NCBI GenBank assembly: GCA_045629005.1
Contig: JAZQQJ010000035.1
Location: 1 to 59,316 of the forward strand
Origin: RGIG3528 sp045629005
Lineage (GTDB): Bacteria > Bacillota > Clostridia > Lachnospirales > Lachnospiraceae
Direction of reading: 5' to 3'
Length of the DNA: 59,316 nt
Below, piece by piece: positions 43,990-51,981 of this stretch (position 1 is its first letter; every line of letters starts with the position of its first letter). The translations under genes were made by a program, and so were the position numbers. The notes beneath the pieces are model-generated. The model was not told the origin of the DNA. It searched no databases and saw nothing but the letters and a program-made list of their open reading frames with translations.

Positions 43990-44152
43990 TTACTCCGTCC
44001 TTTTGCCTGAGAGATTTCGACTTACGCCGTTGCACCTTCGGCCCCCGCCTGCGCGGGCTTCTCCGGAGTGCTATCCGCCATCAGTAACTTTACCTGAGAG
44101 TGTTATTCCTTCGGTGGCTCCGGCTTACCGGGGCTCTTTCCTGACGGTTTCA
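43990..44152 (-). promoter_or_regulatory. Tandem glycine riboswitch
   Basis: Read on the minus strand, two glycine aptamers follow each other. The first runs from CCGTCAGGAAAGAGCCCCGG through ACCGAAGGAATAACA to CTCTCAGGTAAA; the second from CTCCGGAGAAGCC through GCCGAAGGTGCAAC to CTCTCAGGCAAAAGGACGGA. These GCCGAAGG and CTCTCAGG blocks are the hallmarks of the gcvT motif. The downstream 90 bases before the symporter gene contain TCTTTTTTCTTTTTT, a possible expression platform. Control of a glycine/alanine symporter is a known setting. Confidence 0.95.
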
Positions 44153-44176
44153 TTTAGCACAAATAACTTAATGGGT

Positions 44177-44204
44177 ATTATACACAGTTTACGGCGATTT
44201 GCAA
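44177..44204 (-). promoter_or_regulatory. Promoter of the riboswitch-symporter transcript
   Basis: TTGCAA (44199-44204), 16 bases, TATAAT (44177-44182). The -35 box overlaps an arm of the hairpin at 44191-44226. Confidence 0.65.
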
Positions 44205-44226
44205 GCATTAACCCGCAAATCGCCGT
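44191..44226 (-). terminator. 12-bp hairpin after the sodium:solute symporter gene
   Basis: ACGGCGATTTGC/GCAAATCGCCGT, perfect, 12-base loop, 15 bases after the stop codon; no U-run follows, so termination may be inefficient. Confidence 0.55.
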
Positions 44227-44240
44227 GAATAGTATCTTTA

Positions 44241-45770
44241 TCAGATTTTAGCGTCGTCTTCCGCTTTTCTTCTTCTCTTTATATCTATGAAGCACTCATC
44301 GATAACCTTTTCTTCAATCTTGGGTGTGACAAGGCTTACAAGAGGAACAATGACAAGACCTGCAATCATTGTAAATGCACCTGCATTGATGGAAGAAGGA
44401 ATCCACTTGAAGATCATGTTTACAATTGTGAAAGCAACGCCGAATATGAAGCTTGTCCATACGGAAGCCTTTGTAATCTTCTCTGAGTACAGGCTGTAAA
44501 GGAACGGTGCAAGGAAGGAACCTGCAAGAGCGCCCCATGAAACACCCATGAGCTGTGCAATGAACATCGGCGGATTAAGTGCAAGTGCAACAGAGAGAAT
44601 GATGAAGAATGCTACAAGTATGCGCATTACTACTACGGATCTCTTTTCGTTAAGCTTGTTCTTAAATACTTCTTTAAGAAGGTCAAGTGTAAGCGTTGAA
44701 CTTGATGTAAGTACAAGTGATGAAAGTGTTGACATCGAAGCAGAAAGCACAAGTACAATTACGATACCAATGAGAATGTCAGGCATTGAAGAAAGCATTG
44801 TGGGAATGATTGTATCGTAGGCAATGCTACCGTCTGCATTATGAACAGCAGGACCATCGAAAAGCCTGCCGAAGCCGCCAAGGAAGTAACAGCCGCCTGC
44901 AATAACAATTGCAAATGCTGTTGAAACAATTGTACCTGTCTTTACGGAACGGACATCCTTAATAGCGTAGAACTTATGAACCATCTGAGGAAGTCCCCAT
45001 GTGCCAAGGGATGTAAGAATTACAACACCGAGAAGATTTAAAGGATCGGGACCGAACATGCTTGTAAGAAGTCCCTCGCTGCCCTTGAGTGACTCAACTG
45101 CAACTTCGTCAGCATTAATGAGTGAAAGTTCTTTAACAGCGTTAAGGAAACCGCCTTGACCATTAAGAACCGCAACGATTACGGCAATAATACCGAAAAT
45201 CATAATGATACCCTGAATGAAATCGTTCCAGGCTGTAGCCATATAGCCACCGATAATAACATATACGCCTGTAAGAACAGCCATAGCGATAATACATACC
45301 TTGTAATCAATATCAAATGCCATTCCGAAGAGTCTGGAAAGACCGTTGTATACAGATGCGGTATACGGTACAAGGAAAATAAATGTAATTGCAGATGCAA
45401 CAATCTTTAAAGCCTTTGAATCAAATCTCTTTCCAAAGAAATCAGGCATTGTTTTTGCATCAAGTGTCTGAGACATCTTTCTTGTTCTTTTTCCGAGAAC
45501 AAGCCATGCAAGAAGGCTTCCGATTACTGCATTGCCAATACCGATCCATGTTGTGGCAAGACCGTATTTCCAACCGAACTGACCTGCATAACCTACAAAT
45601 ACTACTGAAGAGAAATAGGCTGTTCCGTATGCAAAAGCTGTGAGCCAGGGACCAACCGACCTGCCACCAAGTACAAAGCCATTAACATCGGATGCGGACT
45701 TTCTTGCCGCAAGCCCTACTCCAATCATTACCAGGAAAAATACTACCAGTAAAACAATTTTGATAACCAT
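44241..45770 (-). CDS. Sodium:solute symporter (SSS/SLC5 family)
   Basis: 509 residues, about 13 membrane segments, with SSS features near the N-terminus (GFVLGGRSVGPWLTAFAYGT) and in the middle (GVVILTSLGTWGLPQMVHKF). PutP-like, but proline cannot be assigned as substrate from sequence; other solutes such as sugars or pantothenate are possible. AGAGG lies before the ATG. Its leader contains three 15-bp repeats just after the expected transcription start, and its promoter overlaps the terminator of the PL9 gene. Confidence 0.88.
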   Translation of the reverse strand: MVIKIVLLVVFFLVMIGVGLAARKSASDVNGFVLGGRSVGPWLTAFAYGTAYFSSVVFVGYAGQFGWKYGLATTWIGIGNAVIGSLLAWLVLGKRTRKMSQTLDAKTMPDFFGKRFDSKALKIVASAITFIFLVPYTASVYNGLSRLFGMAFDIDYKVCIIAMAVLTGVYVIIGGYMATAWNDFIQGIIMIFGIIAVIVAVLNGQGGFLNAVKELSLINADEVAVESLKGSEGLLTSMFGPDPLNLLGVVILTSLGTWGLPQMVHKFYAIKDVRSVKTGTIVSTAFAIVIAGGCYFLGGFGRLFDGPAVHNADGSIAYDTIIPTMLSSMPDILIGIVIVLVLSASMSTLSSLVLTSSSTLTLDLLKEVFKNKLNEKRSVVVMRILVAFFIILSVALALNPPMFIAQLMGVSWGALAGSFLAPFLYSLYSEKITKASVWTSFIFGVAFTIVNMIFKWIPSSINAGAFTMIAGLVIVPLVSLVTPKIEEKVIDECFIDIKRRRKAEDDAKI

Positions 45771-45801
45771 TTTTATTACCTCTTTCAGTCGTAAATGTTC
45801 T

Positions 45802-45851
45802 GCTTTAAAGCGTAACGCTTTAAACCGTTGCGCTTTAAAGTGCTAAAGCAC
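45802..45851 (-). repeat. Three 15-bp repeats and a small palindrome in the symporter leader
   Basis: On the minus strand TTTAAAGC recurs with a 15-base period (plus-strand GCTTTAAA at 45802, 45817, 45832), preceded by the palindrome GTGCTTTAGCAC (45840-45851) directly after the -10 box. Likely an operator array or a structured leader. Confidence 0.7.
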
Positions 45852-45879
45852 ATTATACACATAAAAAAGGGAAAGTCAA
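45852..45879 (-). promoter_or_regulatory. Promoter of the sodium:solute symporter gene
   Basis: TTGACT (45874-45879), 16 bases, TATAAT (45852-45857); the -35 box lies at the 3' arm of the PL9 terminator. Confidence 0.7.
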
Positions 45880-45908
45880 CACCTTTTTTGATGTTTTCTT
45901 TCCCTTTT
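45863..45908 (-). terminator. Terminator of the PL9 pectate lyase gene
   Basis: AAAAGGGAAAG/CTTTCCCTTTT stem of 11 bp with a 22-base loop and six T, read on the minus strand. Confidence 0.75.
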
Positions 45909-45912
45909 GTGA

Positions 45913-48900
45913 TTAATCCTTAGTTTTTTTTCTGAATATGAAGAACACTACCGCTCCAATGATAAGTGCTATTCCAAGTACTATTGCCACAACTCCTGCG
46001 GGACCTACGCCTCCTTCCGGGGTGACTGTGTTGTCAGAAGTTCCCGACATACCATTTGTATCACCTGAAGTATCAGTATTCCCTGTTGTTTCTTCCGTTG
46101 TCGCGTCGATTGTATCTTCCGGCGTCTGTGATACTTCCTGCGTAGGCATGGGAGTTTCTGTTGGCTCGGCATCAGGAACATTTACTTTTAATGCTGTGAA
46201 ATCTATTGATGGTGTTCCTCCGACAAATGCTCCAACGCCTTCCGGGGCATTCTCCGACATTACGAGAAAACCGTTCATATTCAATGTTCCATCGGCATTA
46301 CGTGTTATTTGAACGGATGTATCTGTTGTTTCAAACCATGACTGCTCTGCTTTAATGCCTTCCGTATTTCCCGCCTGCCAGTAGTAGTTTGATGTCTTGT
46401 ATATCTTACTGTTGTCCTGCTCGCCTTTAGGCTTTATATTATCGCCTTCGCCACTGTTATCTTTAAAAGAAACAAGTCCGTCTGCACAGTAATCGGTATT
46501 TTTTGCATCATTTGTATAGAAAGCGACATTGTATGAACCGTTATTATAGCTTACACAGTTTTCAACCTGAATATCCGGGCAGGAATTCGAATCGATGCCC
46601 TTCATTTTGTTATTGAAGGAAACGCAGTTAACAAGCTTATGATAGCCTGTAATGCTTGAGCCGCCAAGTTTGAAGCCGTTGCCGTTGCCCGCGTTTGTTC
46701 CGTCGGGAAGATAACCGTTTCCGTAACATACACAGTTTTTAATGAGTACACTGCCTACTGCTCCTGTCTCAACCTTTGCAAACATATCCCAGCCGTCATC
46801 AGCGTTGTTATAGGAAAGGCAACCGTCAAATACGTTGTTGTCACCTGTTGTGAGCTTGCAGGCAAAACCGTCTGCATCTTCATAACCGGGATCTGCGTTG
46901 CCGTATGAGGTGCAGTTCAAAATAAGATTATCATGCGGCCAGTCGGAATAATTTACATCTGTTGAAGACAGTCTCGAAATCTGTATGCCCGTGTTTTCGT
47001 TGTAATAAGCATCCACGCGGTCTGCTGTACAATAGTTTCCGGAAATCTGAAGTCCCTTTCCCGTAGAATGAGTAACGTCAAAGCCGCCAACATACCAGTA
47101 ATCACCGCCTATCGTAATTCCCGAATCCTTGCTTTGGAAGTCAAATACAGGTCTTGAAGTTCCTTCCGGATCTGGCAGAAGATAGATTGGTTCACTCTCT
47201 GTACCGCTCTGGCCTCTGCCTACCGTTATTTTTTCCGTCAGCTTGTAGGTACCGTCAAGGATATATATAGTCTGTCCTTTGTGAGCATGTGTCATTGCGG
47301 TTGCAAGGTCATATGGGCTTTCTTTCGTACCCTTGTTGTAAGCGTCGCCTTCAGGACCTACATATATAACCGTTCCCGAAAGGCGCTTGTATGTAACCTC
47401 ATGAGTAACGCTTACAGTGCTGTAATCCGTAAGTGCTGAAAACTCTCCGTTCGGCTTATAATCCGCATCGGGAGTAAATTTCATTACTATGCCGTTCACG
47501 CCCTTTTTAAGTTTCACATCTGCAGTAAAGTACTCGTTTGCCTTAACCTGAACGTTTTCGGCAATGATATTCTGTGAAGCTCTGTCAATTATTGTGCACG
47601 TTCCGTCAGCATTTGCATAGCCGATGAATTTATAGTTTTCATCTCCGACCGCTGCCGCAGAAACGCCCTTTACAACAGGAGCCGTAAGATCAAGCTTTCG
47701 TTCCTCAGCAGGTGCATCCGTTTTCGGATCCGAGGTGGTTATTGAAATGTCGGAAACAGTAATATTAAACGTTCTTGCGGCATAAAAGCCTACATAAATG
47801 TGCTCCGGATCAAGCTGTGTGAGATTGTCACGCTCAATATCGTAGTAAAGCTTGGAATGAATCTTTCCGTTAGGATCCTCATAACTCAAAATATAGCCTG
47901 TATTGTTACGCTCAATTTTAAGCTTGAACGTTGTCAATTCAGCGTAAGTTCCCATATCCGAGGAAGGATTTGTAACGTTTCCTACGATATTGCCCTTTGA
48001 ATATATACGACCGCCATCCTCGAGCGGGAACATTGTTGATTTGAAATAATTCTGTGCAAAATCCGTAGTATTTACAAAGTCATTTGCAAGGAACTCATTG
48101 GTAACACCAAGCTTTTCCTGAGCGCCCAGACCAAGCTTCATACTTACCTTAGAACGTCCGTCACCTGAGGATGAGAAAAGCTCGCCTGTTTCATTATCAA
48201 ACCAGTACTCGACCTTCGTGCATGTTGCCATGTAGGAATTGTTCCAAAAGACTGAACCGTCACCGTGTGCACCGACTCTGTCACAGGCCATAAGCCCGAA
48301 ACCGTCCTGTCCGTTTGTAAATGTCCAGGAGTCAACGGTTATTGTCGCTGAGAAAACGAAGTTCTCCGTTTCGGGATCGATAGTCGTGTAATAGAAAGCC
48401 AGTCCGTCCGTGGACGTGGGCTGAAGCTTTCCTTTGTTGTTAAGTGATGAAACAGAAACGGTATAAGGAGCTTCGTTTGCACTGCCTTTATAGAAATTGT
48501 TCGTAGTGTCAGCTCCTGGGCCAAATGCCGCAAATGCCCACTCACGCTGTGCCTCTTCAGTCAGCAGACACGATGCACTGCTTCCGATTTTGGCACTTTC
48601 CTCACGTCTGTTTGCCTGCACCGCAAAGTCGTATCTTTCACCGACAGAAAGTCCTGTGACAGTTGCGTAAAGTGATGTTACCGTTTCGCCCTTTGTATAT
48701 TCCTTTTCGGAAGTTTTTTTGTAGTAAACGGTATAGCTGTCTGCTTCGGGAACAGATCCAAAACGTACTGTTGCGGTGCCGTTTCCCGCACTTGTGGCAG
48801 AGGACACGTTAGCCTGCTTTAACGGAAGAAGGAAATCAACACCGGGCCAGCTTGTGTTTTTCTTAACTTCACCGGTACGCTTTGCCTGGAGTCTGAAGCT

Positions 48901-49689
48901 GTATGTGTCGGAAGCCGATGGTGTGAACGTTGCAACTCCGTTCTCACCTTCTGCAGCAACCGCAACCGTATCAACCGTTTTATTTGAGCTGTTAATCAGT
49001 TCGACGATAACCTGATCGGCACCGTCGTAACCGATGAGCATATCGAAATATACATTTATGTTTGCGCCTTCAGCTTTAACATCGGTAATCACCGGAGGTG
49101 CAACCTTTGTCCAGTCTGCACGGGGCTCACGTGCTCCCGCAGCATAGTCCAACACCTCGATTGAAATGAGGCGAAGCCCTCTGTTAAGCTCCTCATTTAC
49201 AGGAGATACTACAGAATAGCTTCCCGCAGGAACAGCCTTGTAATCGAAACGCTGTCCACCCGTACCTGTACAGGTTGAAGCATTTTCGGTATTCGGAACA
49301 ACATTGCCGCTCGCATCAACAATAGCAAAAGCCGAAGTATTTGCCCCACCGGTGGAAGCAACCACGAGAACAATGTCTGCCTCTCCAACCGATGTAAATT
49401 CAAAGCTTCCGGTAAGATTTTTACCAAGCTCGAGTGCTATCATTTCATCGTTCTGTGTCCTGTATGTGACGTTTCCCATGACTTTATAATAGCTGTCTGC
49501 GAATGTTGTTCCCTCGGGCACAGGATCTTTATTCTGAATACCGTTCAACGGAAGTTTTGTAGCATCAAAGAGGAAGCCCCCGTCCGCATAGACGACGTTT
49601 TTTGAAGGTCCGATGCCGGAAAGCATGCCTAAAACCATCAAAAAAACACATACAAATGCAAATATACGTTTTAACTTTCTTCCCATCAT
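45913..49689 (-). CDS. Cell-surface pectate lyase, polysaccharide lyase family 9 with FN3 domains
   Basis: 1258 residues. Signal peptide (KLKRIFAFVCVFLMVLGML, cut near VYADGG), N-terminal beta module (about 30-190), two fibronectin-III-like domains (about 195-370), a lectin-like module (about 385-640), then a right-handed beta-helix with PL9 marks: DADGFACKLTTGDNNVFDGC and SYNNADDGWDMFAK, carrying the calcium-binding Asp residues and catalytic Lys. A Thr/Glu-rich stalk and a C-terminal membrane helix ending RKKTKD anchor it; no LPxTG motif. It should cut polygalacturonate by beta-elimination. GGAGG lies 4 bases before the first of two adjacent ATG codons at 49689. Confidence 0.9.
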   Translation of the reverse strand: MMGRKLKRIFAFVCVFLMVLGMLSGIGPSKNVVYADGGFLFDATKLPLNGIQNKDPVPEGTTFADSYYKVMGNVTYRTQNDEMIALELGKNLTGSFEFTSVGEADIVLVVASTGGANTSAFAIVDASGNVVPNTENASTCTGTGGQRFDYKAVPAGSYSVVSPVNEELNRGLRLISIEVLDYAAGAREPRADWTKVAPPVITDVKAEGANINVYFDMLIGYDGADQVIVELINSSNKTVDTVAVAAEGENGVATFTPSASDTYSFRLQAKRTGEVKKNTSWPGVDFLLPLKQANVSSATSAGNGTATVRFGSVPEADSYTVYYKKTSEKEYTKGETVTSLYATVTGLSVGERYDFAVQANRREESAKIGSSASCLLTEEAQREWAFAAFGPGADTTNNFYKGSANEAPYTVSVSSLNNKGKLQPTSTDGLAFYYTTIDPETENFVFSATITVDSWTFTNGQDGFGLMACDRVGAHGDGSVFWNNSYMATCTKVEYWFDNETGELFSSSGDGRSKVSMKLGLGAQEKLGVTNEFLANDFVNTTDFAQNYFKSTMFPLEDGGRIYSKGNIVGNVTNPSSDMGTYAELTTFKLKIERNNTGYILSYEDPNGKIHSKLYYDIERDNLTQLDPEHIYVGFYAARTFNITVSDISITTSDPKTDAPAEERKLDLTAPVVKGVSAAAVGDENYKFIGYANADGTCTIIDRASQNIIAENVQVKANEYFTADVKLKKGVNGIVMKFTPDADYKPNGEFSALTDYSTVSVTHEVTYKRLSGTVIYVGPEGDAYNKGTKESPYDLATAMTHAHKGQTIYILDGTYKLTEKITVGRGQSGTESEPIYLLPDPEGTSRPVFDFQSKDSGITIGGDYWYVGGFDVTHSTGKGLQISGNYCTADRVDAYYNENTGIQISRLSSTDVNYSDWPHDNLILNCTSYGNADPGYEDADGFACKLTTGDNNVFDGCLSYNNADDGWDMFAKVETGAVGSVLIKNCVCYGNGYLPDGTNAGNGNGFKLGGSSITGYHKLVNCVSFNNKMKGIDSNSCPDIQVENCVSYNNGSYNVAFYTNDAKNTDYCADGLVSFKDNSGEGDNIKPKGEQDNSKIYKTSNYYWQAGNTEGIKAEQSWFETTDTSVQITRNADGTLNMNGFLVMSENAPEGVGAFVGGTPSIDFTALKVNVPDAEPTETPMPTQEVSQTPEDTIDATTEETTGNTDTSGDTNGMSGTSDNTVTPEGGVGPAGVVAIVLGIALIIGAVVFFIFRKKTKD

Positions 49690-49716
49690 TACTCCTCCCA
49701 AAATAAGCATAAATTC

Positions 49717-49745
49717 ATTATAAAAAAGAGGTTTGATTATCTCAA
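49717..49745 (-). promoter_or_regulatory. Promoter of the PL9 gene
   Basis: TTGAGA (49740-49745), 17 bases, TATAAT (49717-49722) on the minus strand. Confidence 0.75.
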
Positions 49746-49761
49746 CAGATTTAACGCAGAA

Positions 49762-49804
49762 AAAGAAAATGAGCAATATCAGCATTGTGAATATTGCTCA
49801 TTTA
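49762..49804 (-). terminator. Terminator of the glycerate kinase gene
   Basis: AAATGAGCAATAT/ATATTGCTCATTT 13-bp stem with an 11-base loop, followed by TCTTTTT on the minus strand. Confidence 0.9.
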
Positions 49805-49817
49805 TGATTATTATCAT

Positions 49818-51062
49818 TTATCTTTTAATTAGAACTACCGAAACATCGTTGACGTTTGTTCCGGTCGGACCTGTAAAAATAAGACCGTCGCAGGCTTTCA
49901 GTGCATTGTAGGAATCGTTGTTATAAAGCATTTTGTTAATGCTAATTCCGGCATCCTTCAGCTTATTCAAGGTATGCTCGTCGACATAGCCTCCCGCGGC
50001 ATCGGTCGGACCGTCTGTTCCATCACTTCCCACTGAGAAAACACATGTGTCCCTGCACCCGTAAAGGTTCTCTGCCGCAGAAAGCGCAAGCTCCTGATTT
50101 CTTCCTCCGAGGCCGTTACCCTTAAGCTGTACAACGGTCTCACCGCCTGCAATAAATGCAAGTGACTTCGCGGAACCTTGATTCTTTGCCGCAATGTCTC
50201 CCAGGAGGCGCCCGGCCTCATCCGCACAGCATGAAAGGCTGTCTGTCAGAACCGTTGTCTCGTAACCAAGCCTAAAGGCTTCGTCCGCTGCTGCAACGCA
50301 AAGCTCTTTGACACTTCCGCTCACCTTCACAACAGAATTTGAAATATTCTTTGGAGTTTCGGTATGAAGTACAATTTCGGTTTCTTTTAAAATCGTAAGG
50401 CCGTACTTTTTTACAATTGCAAGTGCTTCATCACATGTTGAACTGTCCTCAACGGTAGGCCCTGAGGCTATAGTATCAACCGCATCCCCCAGTACGTCGG
50501 AAAGAATACAGGAAAACACCTTCGCAGGCTCACACTTTTCGGCAAAACGTCCTCCCTTTACAAGGGAAAGGTGTTTTCTGACAGTGTTAATCTCGTTTAT
50601 ATCAGCACCACAGGCGAGAAGCTGTGCGGTAATGCTCTGTAATTCCTTTAACGAAACAGCAGGCTTTTCAAATAGTGCCGAACCGCCACCTGAAAGCAGA
50701 AAAAGGACTCTGTCTTCAGGCTTAAGCCCGGAAACAAGCTTTAATGCCGTTTCTGCGCCGAGGACACTGTTCTCATCCGGAGCGGGGTGGCCTGCCTCAA
50801 TGCATTGAACATTTTTAAGTTCATGCACAACATGCCCGTACTTGGTAACTACAAGCCCTTCGGAGATTCTGTCCCCAAGTATTGAAACGGCGGTTTCCGC
50901 CATTTTCCATGCTGCCTTGCCTACCGCTATGAGAATGAGTTTTCCTTCACCGTCCGCAAACGCTTTAAACGCCTCAGACTCAAGCGCTTCTTTGACAGCG
51001 GTGTCGGGCAGAACGCGCTTTATCGCATTTTTAATAATTATTGAGGCATCATTTTTTATCAT
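49818..51062 (-). CDS. Glycerate 2-kinase, TtuD/MOFRL type
   Basis: 414 residues. N-terminal DUF4147 Rossmann part (KLILIAVGKAAWKMAETAV; FLLSGGGSALFEKP near 120-133; INTVRKHLSLVKGGR; LSDVLGDAVDTIASGPT) and C-terminal MOFRL domain (GLGGRNQELALSAA; SVGSDGTDGPTDAAGG). Phosphorylates D-glycerate to 2-phosphoglycerate, feeding glycolysis, for instance from serine or sugar-acid breakdown. ATG overlaps the stop of the upstream YhhN gene by 4 bases, so they are translationally coupled. Confidence 0.93.
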   Translation of the reverse strand: MIKNDASIIIKNAIKRVLPDTAVKEALESEAFKAFADGEGKLILIAVGKAAWKMAETAVSILGDRISEGLVVTKYGHVVHELKNVQCIEAGHPAPDENSVLGAETALKLVSGLKPEDRVLFLLSGGGSALFEKPAVSLKELQSITAQLLACGADINEINTVRKHLSLVKGGRFAEKCEPAKVFSCILSDVLGDAVDTIASGPTVEDSSTCDEALAIVKKYGLTILKETEIVLHTETPKNISNSVVKVSGSVKELCVAAADEAFRLGYETTVLTDSLSCCADEAGRLLGDIAAKNQGSAKSLAFIAGGETVVQLKGNGLGGRNQELALSAAENLYGCRDTCVFSVGSDGTDGPTDAAGGYVDEHTLNKLKDAGISINKMLYNNDSYNALKACDGLIFTGPTGTNVNDVSVVLIKR

Positions 51063-51763
51063 AACTTTAATGCTATAAGAGAGATGCAGAAAGCAATCAA
51101 AAGCTGACCAATGTAGTAGAGAATAAGATTCGTGGCACGAAGGTACTTAACCTGCTTTCCGAAGTTGTTGTAAATCATGATGAAATCACTGACAACAAAG
51201 AGCAGTGCTCCGATAAGAAATACAACTGCCGTCGCCGTAAAGCTTCCGTTAATGAAACCACTCTTTACAAAACCGGCAAGCGCGGTGGAAAACATGCCTA
51301 TTACAACAACAAGATAAACATAACCGAAAATCTTGAAGCCCGTGGAAGGAGGGGTAATCTTCTTCATAAGGGCAGGAATGCTCGCAACGGAAATAAGTGC
51401 TGTGGCAAGAACGGCAAAAAGAATAATGCCCTCGTTTATGTTAAACAGAGCAACAATGTAGAAGATGTGGCCGGTAAGAAACGTAAGAATACCGAGCGCA
51501 AAACTTATTTTACTTGCTTTACCCGTAAAACAGTTCTTAAGGTCAAGAAAAACATCCCCAAACAAGCCAAATATCAGGCCTATAAGTATCATTCTTCCAA
51601 TAGCTGACTCGTCCCTTAAATACCCGACAAGTCCGACTGCAACAAACCCCAGTGAAGCAGCCCCTTTTAAAACTGTAGCAGGCACCCACTTTTCCTTAAG
51701 TTCCTGTTTTATGAACAGAATGTCCAGAATAAGTCCCGTCAAAACAATTAATACTAAAAGCAT
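51059..51763 (-). CDS. YhhN family membrane protein (lysoplasmalogenase-like)
   Basis: 234 residues, about eight membrane helices, with family marks: GLIFGLFGDVFLDL, TGHIFYIVALF and VFLIGALLFVVSDFIM, whose Asp and His residues form the active site in TMEM86/YhhN enzymes. Those hydrolyse the vinyl-ether bond of lysoplasmalogens; many clostridia make plasmalogens, so the role is plausible. AGGAGG lies before the ATG. Coupled to the glycerate kinase gene. Confidence 0.85.
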   Translation of the reverse strand: MLLVLIVLTGLILDILFIKQELKEKWVPATVLKGAASLGFVAVGLVGYLRDESAIGRMILIGLIFGLFGDVFLDLKNCFTGKASKISFALGILTFLTGHIFYIVALFNINEGIILFAVLATALISVASIPALMKKITPPSTGFKIFGYVYLVVVIGMFSTALAGFVKSGFINGSFTATAVVFLIGALLFVVSDFIMIYNNFGKQVKYLRATNLILYYIGQLLIAFCISLIALKL

Positions 51764-51909
51764 ATAAACCCTCCTCCTTTTTCAAAGTAACAGCATTTTG
51801 CGGCTTTGAAAACTTTGATTTTACATATGGATTATATTCCTTATTCCACCCTTAAGCAATGATTTGTTGCCTTTTAGGCATTTCGTGACTTAATTTTATA
51901 TCCTTTTTA

Positions 51910-51938
51910 TTGAAATGAAAAAAAAACATATATATACT
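51910..51938 (+). promoter_or_regulatory. Promoter of the membrane hybrid kinase gene
   Basis: TTGAAA (51910-51915), 17 A-rich bases, TATACT (51933-51938). Confidence 0.65.
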
Positions 51939-51981
51939 CATAATGAAACTTCCAAGAACCTAAGCGGACTATGAGGAAAAC

